Assembly (NCBI GenBank): GCA_963682055.1
Contig: OY821750.1
Location: 11,844,501 to 11,908,500 of the forward strand
Reading direction: 5' to 3'
Source: Primula veris
Lineage: Eukaryota; Streptophyta; Magnoliopsida; Ericales; Primulaceae
Length of the DNA stretch: 64,000 bases
Shown here: positions 21,368-33,783 of the stretch, piece by piece
Numbering within the stretch: the stretch's first letter is position 1
Layout of the letters: the number at the start of each line of letters is the position of its first letter
The notes under the pieces: generated by a model
The model's input: only the letters and a program-made list of their open reading frames with translations
The model's database searches: none
What the model was told of the DNA's origin: nothing
Translations under genes and position numbers: made by a program

Positions 21368-24300
21368 ATGATGGGGAAGAAATTGAAACTGAATTTAATG
21401 AAGAATCTGAAAATGATAATGATGATAATCAGCCAGAAATTACCTTACAAGCAATTACATGGGGTGTTAATTCTTCATCACTTAGATTTGTTGGTAAAAT
21501 TAATGGGCAAAAGATTGGGATTTGGGTGGATTCTGGTAGTACACAATTTTTTAGATCCAAAGTGGGTTAATAAAATGAAATTACCAGTGTTTAAAAACCC
21601 AACAATGAGTGTTAAAGTGGCTAATGGAGAAAGTTTAATGAGGGAGGGTATATGCAAAAATATGAACTTAAAAATACAAGACCATAAATTTACAACAAAT
21701 TGCTTAATTCTACCTTAAATTGGTTATGATATGGTGTTAGGTGTCCAGTGGCTAAGTTCTTTGGCTCAAATAAATTGTAACTTTAAAAATCTGACCATGT
21801 CTTTTTATAATAAGAATGAATTAATCTGTTTAAAGGGTATCAAAAAACAAAGTGAAATTTCAGTTAGACTATTTGGAAGGAAAACTAACAAAGGAAAAAG
21901 GGACTTATATTTCAACTCTATGCAGTAGAACCAGAAGAAACTTCTCAAACCAAAATCGATCCTTTGCTCAATGAATTTGAGGATGTCTTTGCTGAACTAA
22001 AATATTTACCACCCGAAAGAGGAACATAACATAAAATTAAATTAGAAAGGGGTACAAACCCAATCTCTGTTAGACCTTATAGGTACCCTTATTACCAAAA
22101 CTCTGAGATAGAAAAGATAGTCAACGATTTGCTGAAAAATGAGTTTATAAGACCATCCCAGTCACATTTTTCATCTCCAGTTATATTAGTCAAGAAAGCT
22201 GATGGGTCATGGAGAATGTGTGTTGATTATAGAGCTTTAAATCAAGTTACCGCTAAAGACAAATTTCCAATACCAGTGATAGATAAGTTATTAGATGAAT
22301 TAGATGGAGCGGTATGCTATGTTTAAACCTTATTTAAGGAAATTTGTGTCGGTGTTTTTTGATGATATTCTAATATACAGTAAATCCAAAAAAGAACATA
22401 AAAACCACTTAAAAATAACCCTACAAATAATGAGAGATAATCAACTTTATGCTAAAATGTCAAAATGTAAATTCTATCAACAAGAAATTGATTACTTGGG
22501 GCACTTAATATCTAAAAATGGAATTGAAGCTGATCCATCAAAAATAAAAAGTATGTTAAGTTCGCCAACACCCAAAAATATTAAAGGGTTAAGAGGATTC
22601 TTGGGTTTAACTGGTTATTACAAAAGATTTATCAAAAATTATTGGAGAATAGCAAGTGCATTGACTAATTTATTAAAGAAATATGTTTTTTTTTGTCTGA
22701 TGATGAAGAAATTGCTTTTAATAATTTAAAAATGGTTGCCACTACCCCGCATGTCTTAGCTTTACCAGATTTTAGCAAAAAATTTGTTATTGAATGTGAT
22801 GCATCTGTAAATGGAATTGGAGGAGTTCTACAACAAGAATGAAGACCAATAACATTCTATAGCAAATCTTTAAAAGGAAAAATGTTAAGCTTTTCTACTT
22901 ATGAAATAGAGTTGTATGTCTTGGTATAATCTATTCAAAAATGGAGGCCTTATATTTTTGGTAATGAATTTATAGTTAACACTGATCACCAGAGTTTGAA
23001 ATTTTTATTAGTGCAAAAGATAGGCACTCCCGCTCAACAAAAATGTCTTTCAAAATTATTAGGGTACAATTTTAAAATTATTTATAAACAAGGTACCCTG
23101 AATAAGGTAGCAGATGCTCTTTCTAGGATTGATGAGGGACTCAATTTAAATTCTTTTCTAGTAACAAGTTCTATTTCTGAACTTAAAAATGAAATTACAG
23201 AGTGTTATTCTAAAGATAAAAAAATAGGTGAGATAAACCAAGGTATTTCAAAAGAAAAATTGCCATATACCTTTTTATAAATGGATTAATAACATGCGTT
23301 TTTACAAAGAAAGATTATACATTTCTAATGACCATAGTTTAAAACTTAAAATAATGGACATTTAACAATCTGATCCAACATCTGGTCATATTGGAGTACA
23401 AAAAACCATTTTTCAGGCCTATAAGGAAGTTTTTTGGCCAGGAATGAAAAATGATTTAAAAAAGTTTGTGGATTCTTGTGATATTTGTCAAAGGTGCAAA
23501 TATGTGAAGACTAATTCTTATGGGACTCTACAACCTTTACCAATGCCGGAAACAATTTGGTCTGAAATAAGCACGGACTTCATTAATGGGTTACTTGTAT
23601 CTAAAGCTTACAACTGCATTTGGGTGGTGGTCGATAGACTTACCAAATATGCACATTTCATACCATTAAAACATCTATTTACAGCCTCTGATTTAGGAAA
23701 CCATTTCTTGAAAGAAATATTTAGGCTACATGGATTACTTAAAAAGATTGTGTCAGACAGAGATGCTTTATTTACAAGTGAATTTTGGAGGGAATTATTT
23801 AAACTTTTAGAGACCAAATTACTTTTTAGTACAGCTTTCTATCCCCAAACTGATGGCCAAACTGATTTTTTTAACAAATCCTTAAGAGACTTATTTGAGA
23901 TGTTATACATGTGGCTATCCTAAAAAAATGGTCAAAGTGGATTTATTTGGCTGAGTATTGGTACAATTCTATCCTACATGCAACAACCAAAATGAATCCT
24001 TTCAAAGCCTTTTATGGATATGAAGAACCCAAAATTTGCCACTACCTAATATCCAAAAAAGTTAAACCTGACCTCAATGAATTATTAAAGGAGAAAGATA
24101 AGGTTTTGTCCAGTCTAAAGAAGAATTATTTACAAGCGCAAAATAGGATGAAACAAAATGCAGATCTTAAGAGGGTAAATAAAAGTTACAAGGTGAGTGA
24201 ATTTGTGTACCTTAAATTGCAGCCATATCATCAGCAAAGCGTAGTACGAAGGAAAAATCAAAATCTTGCACCAAGATTTTATGGAGCTTATGAAATTACA

Positions 24301-24588
24301 GAAAATATTGGGCCAGTAGCATATCGTTTGGATCTACCAAAATCAAGTGCAATACATCCTGTATTGCATATTTCACAATTAAATCTACAAATAAAAGACA
24401 AATGGAAAGTACTACCTGACCTGCCGGTTCCAGATCTGAATGAACGAATTAACTCCGATACAAATCTTAGCCATAAGGGAGAAGAAGAGGGAAAATCTAT
24501 TGTGGGAGGAGATATTGGTACAGTGGGGATGTCAAATGGCAGAGGAAGCAACTTGGAAAAGTTTCAGGCGCATATTGAATCAATTTAA
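21368..24588 (+). pseudogene. Gypsy pol (protease, RT, RNase H, integrase), with RT deletion
   Basis: The domain order is protease with WVDSGS (about 21530), RT with PVILVKKADGSWRMCVDYRA (22170-22230), RNase H with TDHQSLKFL (about 22985), an integrase zinc region (SCDICQRCK, about 23475), the integrase core (STDFINGLL, SDRDALFTSEFW, FYPQTDGQTDF) and a C-terminal part ending PRFYGAYEITENIG...HPVLHISQL. The order with integrase last defines Ty3/Gypsy. RT is internally deleted at about 22320: LDELDGAVCYV is followed directly by PYLRKFVSVFFDDILIYSKS, so roughly 90 residues of the RT core are missing. Several stops are present. A chromodomain-like tail (MAEEATWKSF) survives only in a shifted frame. 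Confidence 0.85.
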
Positions 24589-24678
24589 GGATCTTGAGGG
24601 CAAGATCCATCTTAAATGAGGAGGGATTTGTGATGATACTCTCTCTCTCGTGCTCGTTAATGAAACTCTAAGTCAATG

Positions 24679-25053
24679 TGAGGCAGTGAATAAGCTAGTA
24701 AGAGAGACGAAGTGTTGTTTCTGTTTATTTTTTTTACTGTATGTTATTTGTGTAATATGTATTGTATTAAATACTGAATATTCTGATCCGCTAGATTTGT
24801 ATTGTGTAATAGATTAGGACCGTACAATTTAGGGTAATAGAGGAGATGAGATGATGCCATGTGGATATTAATTCAATGGTATACATTAAAGCAGATTAGT
24901 TAACTACTTTTAACTGCCTGTAATTTCAAATATTTGCAGTTACTATATATAGAACTGTATTGTAACATTTTAAGGACATAAGAAATAATAACAATTTTGT
25001 GTTTCTTTCAATTTCTTTTTCTTTTTCGATCAAAACTCAATCTAAGTACTACA
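24679..25053 (+). repeat. 3' LTR of the Gypsy element
   Basis: It matches the 5' LTR over its full 375 bp, beginning TGAGGCAGTGAATAAGC and ending AAGTACTACA. Confidence 0.8.
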
Positions 25054-25371
25054 TAAGTTACCGACACAACTCTAAATATGTACCAAATATTTCACTTAAT
25101 TGAAATCAAAACGTAGTATCTGTGGAAAATATAACCAGACCCTAATTGTTTTTACAAACACGTCAAAGGGTGGAATCATAGTATTGATGAAGATATAGAA
25201 ATCTTCAGCTACAATATTATTTCTTTTATAATATTTCATATAGGGAGAATGTCCAAATTGGTAGAATTGATCAGACTTTTCTGTTCAACTACAAGTTACT
25301 GATAAATCACTAAGTTACCATTGTAATATTGTTCTAGATATCCGGTTACTAACTTGAAATTAAGTAAACTA

Positions 25372-25480
25372 AGAAAAATTCAGCAAAAGAGTTTAATTTT
25401 ACATTGATGGTAGACGGCTTCTTGTCGAGAAAAGACCTGTCCTTCCTCCTATGTGTGATCTCGAACAACTTGTAGGTTGG
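25372..25480 (-). pseudogene. CACTA Transposase_24-like fragment
   Basis: The minus strand encodes QPTYKLFEITHRRKDRSF followed by LDKKPSTIN. The motif LFEITH...RKD..F.D.KS is characteristic of plant En/Spm-type Transposase_24 proteins. It fits an exon of the inner CACTA element, whose termini enclose it. No adjoining exons are certain. Confidence 0.55.
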
Positions 25481-27085
25481 CTGATCATGTCAAAAAAATA
25501 CATAAAAAAATTTGTGAGATATTCCCAAACTATGATTTTAATAATGTTATCTAATTTTAAAACATATACAAATCGTTAAAACATTTTATAAGATAAACAC
25601 ACACAAAAAAGCTAGGCTCACAATACACTCCCCACACCACAGAAGAAAACCACAAAGCCAAGCACACCACATATACAACTATAATTTTAACCTGTAATAT
25701 AAATATATAATACAACTAATTGCACATCATTGGGTACTCAACTGAAACCAATTACATGTGGAACTTTACGAGCAATAATATTAACCTTGAAACCGAAAAC
25801 ATAAATTTAGACGTATTGAAGTCTAAAACATAACAAGATACATTAAATTCTTGTCAATAATACTCTTCCCATCTGCTTACCGGAACCATCATCAACTGAA
25901 TGTAGTCTTCCCATCTGCCTATAAATAAATCAACAATTTAAGAATTTGAATGCTTACAAAGAAACAGATCAACAATAACATGGATTTTTAAGTTTCACGT
26001 GAACCTTTGACAAAATAAAGGGTATATACGGTTTATTTTTTTGATAATTTACATTTCAACAAAACAAAAATTAACACTTTAGTTTCAGCTTTTCACAAAG
26101 TCACTTGGATTTTTTTAGTTTAGTTAACACTTGAATGTATGTATCAAACTTAAAAGTGGCATAATTACATTTAATTTACAGTATAAAGACAATTTCTCAT
26201 GGATTTTTGTGTTTAGTACACTGCTAGATCTAATAACCCAAGATTTTACAATTTGGGGGTAAGTTCAAGACTTTAGATATAAAATAACACACCACCTAAA
26301 ATAGGAAATCTGAAGGAAAAAGTTACAGTCATACGCACTTACACTTAATTTGGTAGAACACGTACCTTTGATACACATATACATGGTTTGAAATTGGAAA
26401 AACTAAAACGATATTGTATAATTGCAACAGTTAGAGCACATTAACATTTATTAGACCATTAGTTACATTAGAATCAGATTGAAGGTATGGAAAACATATG
26501 GGTTTTGTTCGGTTTCACATCTTCACACAGTCACTTAGATTTTTAAGTTAAGTAAACAACAAGGTATATCAGACTTAAAGTGGCATAATAATATTTTTTT
26601 CGCTTTCTTAATTATATCAAACTTAAAGTTTCATCATCTTGGGTTTATTTTGCGTTCTTTATTATTGGTCACAACGGACTTCAGATGATTAGCTTTTAAA
26701 CCTCATATCTACGGGAGGTTTTCTTCTAAAAATTATAAGTTTTAAGCTAGACTAAACCAATTAGTTTATGCATGTCTGATGTCTCTAATAAACCAGCTTA
26801 TTTTGTTTAAAGGTGAATCCAAACAAGCCCAAAAATCAGACAAGTAAATGAAGAACAACAAACATTTCATCAAACAGGTGGTTGGCAGAACTAAACAGAA
26901 AAAAAAAAATCCTTAAACACCACACATTAAACAACTAACCCAAAATAATTGAACATACAAAACAAGTTCATTGTAAGTATTATAACTCTTTTCACACTTA
27001 TAATCTTACCAATCATCTAGACAAAGAGGCTAAGGAATGAACAAAATGCATGCGTACTTGTAAATATAAAAATTTAATACATGAC

Positions 27086-27091
<6 letters not shown>

Positions 27092-27172
<81 letters not shown>
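27092..27172. repeat. Compound (TA)n(GA)n microsatellite
   Basis: An uninterrupted TA run of about 53 bp passes into a GA run of about 26 bp. It is a good length-polymorphism candidate. Confidence 0.95.
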
Positions 27173-27253
27173 TAATTGCAATTATATACTAATATTAAGT
27201 TGAAGTATAAGCTGAATCAAAAGAAAGAATAAAATTGTACAGGGTGTGAGTGG

Positions 27254-27508
27254 TGTTGGAGCAAACCAAATTCACGAATCAAGACTAGCAAACCAAATTG
27301 ATTTGCGTGTTTATATGAATACCCCATACATGAACATTCATTTATGTGGTCATGTGAAAAGTTGATACATGAATTACTATTAATGTATCTTGAATTGTTT
27401 TGTATTCTTGTTAGCCTATATAAAGGCCTTTGATCTTGATGTAATAAATACCAAAAAAAAATAAAAATAATTTATCTAAATAAAAAGAAATAAACTCAAG
27501 TTCATACA
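27254..27508 (+). repeat. 5' LTR of the Copia element
   Basis: It starts TGTTGGAGCAAACC and ends TTCATACA. CTATATAAAGG (about 27416) is a strong TATA box. Confidence 0.95.
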
Positions 27509-27541
27509 AACTGGCATCAGAGCTTGGTTTGATTAAAAATA

Positions 27542-28440
27542 ATGTTCAACAACCTCGTTTCCCTTGTTCCTCGGTTCAATGGTGAAAGGTTTGATTATTG
27601 GAGCAATCTAATGAGTTTATGTCTTGAATCTCAAGACCTATGGAGTGTGGTTGAAGAAGGTGTTGGTGCGCCTGACGACGAACCTCAACTCACCACCGCC
27701 AAAAAAGATCTTCTAAAGAACCGAAAGCAAAAGGATAGGAAGGCACTCTTCCAAATTTATCAAGCACTAGAAATTCCTGTTTATGAGAGAATTTCAAAAG
27801 TTTCAAATGCTCAAGAGGCTTGAAAAATATTGGATACGACATATTCGAGACAAGATCAAGTGAAGAAAGTTCGCTTATAATTGTTGCGAGCTGAATTCGA
27901 AAAATTGGAGATGAAAGAAAATGAAAAGATTTTAGAGTACTTTACTCATATCTCTTCCATTATAAACCAAATGGCATCAAATAGAGAAGTCGTAGAGACT
28001 CAAAAATCGGTTGAGAAAATTCTGTGGAGCTTGCAAATTAAATTTGACCATATTGTGGTCGCTATTGAAGAATCAAATGATTTATCTACAATGACACTTG
28101 AAGGTTTGCAAGGAAGATTGGAAGCTCATGAGGCTAGAATTTTGCAGAGAAGTACTCAAGGCGTTTCTTCTCAAGATCAAGCTCTAAAATCCCAATATAC
28201 ATTCACGAAAAGACATGGCTTATCTCGTGGACAAGACAAAGATCGTGGTGGAAAAAAATGATGAATTGAAGAAGGAGGAGAAACCATCATTCTATAAAGG
28301 TAAAGGAAGAAGCACTTACAAAGGTACAAAACCTTACTTTGAGTGTAATTTTTGCCATAAACCTAGACATAAAGAAAATGATTGTTGGGAAAAACATCCC
28401 GGAAAAAAACCGATTTTATGCATAACGAATGTGAGCAATT
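27542..28440 (+). pseudogene. Copia gag
   Basis: It starts MFNNLVSLVPRFNGERFDYW, then LMSLCLESQDLWSVVEEG, the usual Copia gag opening. A coiled-coil region follows (LRAEFEKLEMKENEKILEY), then a zinc knuckle CNFCHKPRHKENDC (CX2CX4HX4C, with Pro where Gly is usual). TGA at about 27822 replaces a Trp, a second stop precedes 27881, and a frame change lies near 28258. Confidence 0.85.
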
Positions 28441-31400
28441 AGAAACTTTGTTGATTGTTTCTGATGGAAATGTTGAAAACATTTGGTACTTGGATAGTGG
28501 AGCAAGTAGACATATGGCGGGTACTAAAAATCTGTTTTCTACTCTTATGGAAACTAACAATGGACTGGTTACCATTGGAGATGCCAAAACTTATAAAATT
28601 CAAGGTGTTGGTGAAATATCTTTCAAAACTAAGACCGGAAGAATCGAGAAAATGTCAGATGTACTTTACGTACCAGGTTTGCGAAGTAACCTTCTCAGCG
28701 TTGATCACTTACTACAGAAAGGATTTGATTTCAAATTTGTTGGAGACATGTGCACCATGAAAAAGAACAATCAACATGTGCCGAAGATTGTTATGGGGTC
28801 AAGTAAATTGTTCCCTCTCAAACTTGATGTTATCAATAGTACGTGTTTTATTGCTACTTCTAATGACGAAGTTTCCAAGTTGTGGCACGATAGGTTTGGA
28901 CATCTGAATTTTCGGAGTTTGAAGGATATGTCCACTAAAGAAGTTGTACAAGGATTGCCCAAAATTGAGGTGATTAATAAAGTGTGCGAGGAATGTCAAT
29001 TGGGAAAGCAACTTCATGAATCATTCCCATCAAAATCAAAATGGCATTCACAATAACCATTGGAGCTTGTTCACACTGATCTTTGTGGACCAATGCAAGT
29101 GCCATCGCTTGGAGGGAGCATGTATTTCTTGTTGTTTGTTGATGATTACACAAGAAAAAATTGGGTTTATTGTGTTAAAGAAAAATCAGAGGTTTTCTCA
29201 TGTTTTAAAGATTTCAAATTTCTAGTTGAAAAATACTCTGGCTTGCAAATAAAGAATTTGAGGAGTGATCGTGGTGGAGAATACATATCTTCTCAGTTCA
29301 AAGTTTTTTGTCGAAATCATGGAATTCGACATGAATTAACAGCCAGGTACTCACCTCAACAAAACGGAGTCGCAGAGCGCAAGAATAGAACAATAATGAA
29401 CATGGTGAGATGCATGTTTAAAAAGAAAAACATGCCTGCGTATTTTTGGGCCGAAGCGGTATCTTGTGCCATTTACCTAATCAACCGATCACCAACGAAG
29501 AACTTGGATGATTCTACTCCAAATGAGGTTTGGTATGGTAAAAAACCGAATGTTTTTCATTTGAAAACTTTTGATTGTCTTGCATTTTCTCACATCCCAA
29601 ATGCTTTGAGATCGAAGCTCGATGATAAATCCGAGAAATGCATTTTCATTGGTTATAGCCAAATAACTAAAGCTCACAAACTTTGCAATCCACAAACGAA
29701 GAAAATTGTGATTAGCGGGGATGTTAGATTTGATGAAAATGGTTGCTATGATTTTTCAGATTCTGCGGAAATGCCTGAATGGCAAACTCTCAATCTTGAA
29801 AAAGAAGAAAACTCTTTGGGACAACATGTAGATGTTGGTGTTGAAATGCAACCTGAAAATAATGGGGGTGAACCACAACAAAATTCACCACCAACGACAA
29901 ATAGAAACACTAGATCTTTGAGAGAGATCTATGATGCAACCGAAGAAATGGCCACAACTGATCACGTATACTTTGCATTCTTTGCGGGAAAAGATCCAGT
30001 CACTTATAATGATGCATCAAAAGATGAAAAATGGGTTCGTGCTATGAATGAAGAAATCAAGTCAATTGAAAAGAATGGTACGTGGGAGCTTACTTCGCTA
30101 CCTTCACACAAATCTACCATTGGTGTGAAGTGGGTGTTCAAGACTAAAACCAATCTTGATGGCTCTATCAACAAGCACAAAGCACGATTGGTTGCGAAGG
30201 GTTACAAGCAAAAAGAAGGCGAAGATTTCAATGAGGTTTTCGCCCCCTATTTCTAGACTTGATACGGTTCGATTGATTATCTCTCTTGCTGCTCAAAATG
30301 GCTGGAAATTATTGCAAATGGATGTAAAATCAGCTTTCTTGAATGGTTTTCTTCAAGATGAAATTTACCTTGAGCAACCTCCCGGTTTTGTAAAGAAAGG
30401 TGAAGAAGAAAAGGTTTATAAGCTACAAAAGGCTTTATACGGGCTGAAGCAATCTCCCCGTGCATGGTATGATCGAATTAATGAATTTTTTTTGAAGTGT
30501 GGTTTTGAAAGATGTCCGTTTGAGCACACTCTTTACGTCAAAAAGAATTCAAAATGAGGCTTCATGATTGTGAGTCTTTATTTAGATGATCTCATCCTTA
30601 CCGGAGATGATGTGGAGATATCAAAATTCAAAAATTCAATGATGAATGAATTCGAGATGACTGATTTGGGAGAACTACATCATTTTCTTGGCATAAATGT
30701 GCAACAATCGAAAGAAGGCATATTTATCTCACAGGAGAAGTATGCAACAAAATTGTTGGAGAAATTCAACATGAAAAATTCAAATCCTGTTTCCACTCCT
30801 TCTATCACAGGTTTGAAATTGAGCAAGAACGGTGAAGGAAAGCTACTGGAACCAACTTTGTTTCGAAGCCTTGTTGGAAATTTGCTGTATCTCACTGCTA
30901 CGAGGCCCGATATCATGTATGTAGTAAGCTTGATTAGCAGGTTTATGGAGAAACATTACTCAAACCATTGGGAAGCTGCAAAAACAATCTTGCGATACAT
31001 CAAAGGAACCATTACTTATGTATTTTCTATGAAGCTCATGTGCCCGTGAAACTTGTTGGGTATACAGACAGTGATTTTGGTGGAAGCATTGATGATTCAT
31101 GAAGCACTCCGGGCTATGCATTTAGCATTGGAAGTGGATTGATATCTTGGTGTTCGAAGAAGCAACCAGTAGTAGCGCTATCTACCACCGAAGCCGAATA
31201 CATCGCAGCATCCTTGGCTGGATGTCAAACTTTATGGCTAAGAGGAATTTTGGAGAACTTGAATTTCAAGAAAAATGATCCTACAACCCTATATTGTGAC
31301 AATAGTTCTACTATTTCAATCTCAAAGGATCCAGTTTTGCATGGAAAAACAAAGCATATCCGTTTGCGATTTCATTTTCTAAGGGATCTTGTTCGTGAAG

Positions 31401-31520
31401 GAGAAGTCAACCTTGAGTATTGTCGAAGTGAAGAACAACTTGCCGATATCTTTACCAAGCCACTTGGAGGTCCGACGTTCTTAAAAAAATGTTGCTGCAT
31501 TAGGAGTTCGAAGGAATTTT
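28382..31520 (+). pseudogene. Copia pol (protease, integrase, RT, RNase H)
   Basis: Protease has WYLDSGASRHM (about 28485). The pre-integrase region has KLWHDRFGHLNFRSL (about 28880). The integrase core has LVHTDLCGPM, LRSDRGGEY and SPQQNGVAERKNRT (29065-29395), which is the DDE set. RT has WVFKTKTNLDG, LLQMDVKSAFLNG, and the active site YLDDLILTGDD (about 30585). RNase H has [24 protein letters not shown] and ADIFTKPL. Breaks are a TAA at about 29054, a frameshift near 30250 in RT, a TGA at 30555 just before YLDD, and TGAs at about 31047 and 31099. Only a handful of changes separate it from a continuous frame. Confidence 0.92.
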
Positions 31521-31536
31521 GGTTTAGGGGAGGCAA

Positions 31537-31790
31537 TGTTGGAGCAAACCAAATTCATGAATCAAGACTAGCAAACCAAATTGATTTGCGTGTTCATATG
31601 AAGAGCCCATACATGAACATTCATTTATGTGGTCATGTGAAGAGTTGATACATGAATTACTATTAATGTATCTTGAATTGTTTCGTATTCTCGGTAGCCT
31701 ATATAAAGGCCTTTGATCTTGATGTAATAAATACCAAAAAAAAGAAAAATAATTTGTCTAAATAAAAAGAAATAAACTCAAGTTCATACA
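31537..31790 (+). repeat. 3' LTR of the Copia element
   Basis: It is 254 bp and about 96% identical to the 5' LTR by eye. It is preceded by the polypurine tract TTTAGGGGAGGCAA (31523-31536). Confidence 0.95.
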
Positions 31791-31795
31791 AGTGG

Positions 31796-32893
31796 GAGAG
31801 AGTAGATAGATCCTACCCTTTGCAGGAAACGGTAACGAAGAGGACGGAGATGAGTAGGAGTCGTTTTTAATTTGGGCCAATGCTTTCAAAGGATTTCACT
31901 CAATGTTTAACATTTTGACCCGCCGCCCAATTTTTCATTTCACCGCTCAAATTTTCGATTCACCGTCCAAAGTTTTGGAAATTATTTCCGTAATTTTATA
32001 AAAATTAACCTAATTAAATTGAATTTATTAACGACTTCATCAAAACCGTAGTCGGGGCGAGTTAGGAAAAGAGTACCATGGTAAAACCGTAAAACTAAAA
32101 ACATATTACAAACACTTAAAAAAATTACAAATCAATGGGTACTGCAATTTAAGGATGTCAGTTATAATACCGTAGTAGTCGTTTGATGCTGACTGTTCAA
32201 ATAAGTGGATGAAATCCTTAATACAAACACCCGCTATTTGATGTTATTTTGCGACGTCCGTACTTTCAAGTGTGTAAATTGTACTGATTAACAAAATAAA
32301 CTGCATATAACTTGATCCCGAAATCATTCATTTCAAATATCCCTAAATCATAATAGATCGTTAGATTTGCTTAAATACAACACTAAAGTAAAATATCAAT
32401 TTTGGTAATATTTTCTCTACTGTACAACGAAAACTATAAATACTAATAGTTCTTTAGTTTCATTTAGTTTCAACTACCACTAAATCTTAAATAGATTGTA
32501 GATTTGTTTGAATGGACTTATAAAGTAAATATTGGCGTTGCTAATCTTTTCTTTATTTTACATTTTAGCTTCAAAAAACTTGTGTTACTAAATTCTTTAC
32601 AATTCCATTGATATTAGCAATTAAAGACAAATATTTGATAATAGTAACATAATTTAATGTTGCCAACTTTATGGTAGAGTCGTGTTGCTAAATTGATGAA
32701 AAATTTGTTGCTAATTCCATCCGTAAAAATTCGGCAACTCTGTTAGTAACAAAATACAGTGTTGCTAATTTTAAGATGCTAAATAGTTGGTAATTTTATT
32801 GCTAACTGTTTACAATATATTATGTTGTTGTTTTGTTCATTTATGTAACTGATTAGGAACAAAATTTGGCTCCTTTTTTTTTTTTGTTAGTAT
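31796..32893. other. Right part of the inner CACTA element
   Basis: No open gene. From about 32580 the sequence is filled with GTTGCTAA/TTAGCAAC sub-terminal motifs that mirror 18.8-19.0 kb. The first 200 bp (AAACGGTAACGAAGAGGACGG) might be first-exon sequence of the minus-strand CACTA gene, but this is weak. Confidence 0.45.
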
Positions 32894-33020
32894 ACGAACT
32901 ATTTCTTTTGGTGAGGTAAAAAACTTGAAGTCCAGTTAAACTGTTACAACCAACTTATTGAGGATAATGCATCCTAATTGGCACGATAGCTCGAAATGGG
33001 GTTTATTACATTATAAAATA

Positions 33021-33062
33021 CTAGTAATCGTGCCCCACGCGTTGCATGTGCGGTGCGTAATA
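33021..33062 (-). mobile_element. Possible Helitron 3' end
   Basis: On the minus strand the sequence reads GCGTGGGGCACGATTACTAG followed by T. It has a short hairpin (CGTG/CACG), an AT spacer and terminal CTAG, which is the CTRR-T pattern of Helitron 3' ends. A 5' TC end and a helicase are not identified, so the element's extent is unknown. Confidence 0.35.
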
Positions 33063-33559
33063 CAATAAAAATATAGAAAATATGTATAATTATGATATAA
33101 ATACGTGGATAATACAAAAAAAATATAAAGATTTAAAAGAATGTTTGGTTGTTAAAGAGTGATAAATAATTTTATTAGTTTTTACTTTTTATATTTTTAT
33201 GGAAGTATGGTATTATTATAATTAATATAAAGGTGTAGGGATATTTTTGGAAAAAATTGGATAAATTGAACAGACTCATTTGACTTGAGTTAGTTTATTA
33301 TAATAGAATGATATGGACATGAGGAGTAAAGGGCTTCAGACGTATAAACGTGTTTGGGAAGATTTCATGGTAATTTAAACATGTCTTGTACCATTATTTT
33401 TTTAAATATAGTGATGTTGTTGTTGTTCTATTATTTGTAAAATTCTACAGGCAAATTGCAATGTATCGGTCTCATATAAAGCGAACTGCTTAAGGTCGGT
33501 TGGAAATGAAAGAACTGGAAAAAGCAATTAAAAAGAGAACACTACTCTATTTTTCATAA

Positions 33560-33655
33560 TGACGAAGAGAGTCTGGCAAACATACTGAAGGGAGAGCGTA
33601 GATCCTGATCATTGGAAGATAGTTGTTGCATATCAGGGTAGTGATATTGCGAGGT
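33560..33655 (+). pseudogene. CACTA-type protein fragment
   Basis: The plus strand encodes VDPDHWKIVVAYQGSDIAR, which resembles the D..QW..LV.YW..E.A. motif of plant Transposase_24 proteins. It stops at a GAGGTGAA splice-donor-like site. It is on the opposite strand to the 25.4-kb fragment, which argues that two different CACTA copies are nested here. Confidence 0.38.
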
Positions 33656-33783
33656 GAACACTATTTCTCTAAATATATATTTTTAAGCAACTATAATGAT
33701 ATATATTTGTTTTATATGCATTTCATTGGTGTATAGATATGGCTTGTGCATCCAAAGGTGGAGCCATGCCTTTATAGGGAAAA

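Larger units (their letters stand above)
19974..25053 (+). mobile_element. Ty3/Gypsy LTR retrotransposon, old and defective
   Basis: Two direct LTRs of 375 bp (19974-20348 and 24679-25053) flank gag and pol remnants on the plus strand. The sequence after the first LTR (TTGGTATAAAAGC, 20350) is a decayed Met-tRNA primer site. The LTRs differ at roughly 36 positions by eye, about 10%, so the insertion is old. The GAGGAGGGATT just before the 3' LTR area (about 24618) fits a polypurine tract. No clear 5-bp target duplication is visible. Confidence 0.85.
25054..27253. other. CACTA interior sequence, mostly unidentified
   Basis: AT-rich DNA between the Gypsy and Copia insertions. Apart from the minus-strand Transposase_24-like fragment at 25.4 kb and the TA/GA microsatellite at 27.1 kb, I recognise nothing. 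Long CACTA introns are a reasonable explanation. Confidence 0.45.
27254..31790 (+). mobile_element. Ty1/Copia LTR retrotransposon with perfect target duplication
   Basis: The element is complete in structure. The 5' LTR is 27254-27508 and the primer site TGGCATCAGAGC is at 27512-27523, complementary to the Met-tRNA 3' end apart from one base. Gag-pol follows in Copia order (protease, integrase, RT, RNase H), with the 3' LTR at 31537-31790. AGTGG flanks both ends (27249-27253 and 31791-31795). The LTRs differ at about 11 positions (4%), so it is much younger than the neighbouring Gypsy copy. Stops and one or more frameshifts prevent autonomous movement. Confidence 0.95.
18738..32893 (-). mobile_element. 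Inner CACTA element interrupted by Gypsy and Copia insertions
   Basis: CACTACAAGAAAA at 18738-18750 is a standard CACTA terminus. It is followed by sub-terminal copies of TTAGCAAC/GTTGCTAA (18810-18990). The region 32580-32893 carries the same motif array in opposite orientation (GTTGCTAA at many points) and ends TTTTTTGTTAGTA, a decayed terminus. A minus-strand fragment of a CACTA Transposase_24-like protein lies at 25.4 kb. A Gypsy element and a Copia element sit inside. The right end is imperfect and no target duplication was confirmed. Confidence 0.48.
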
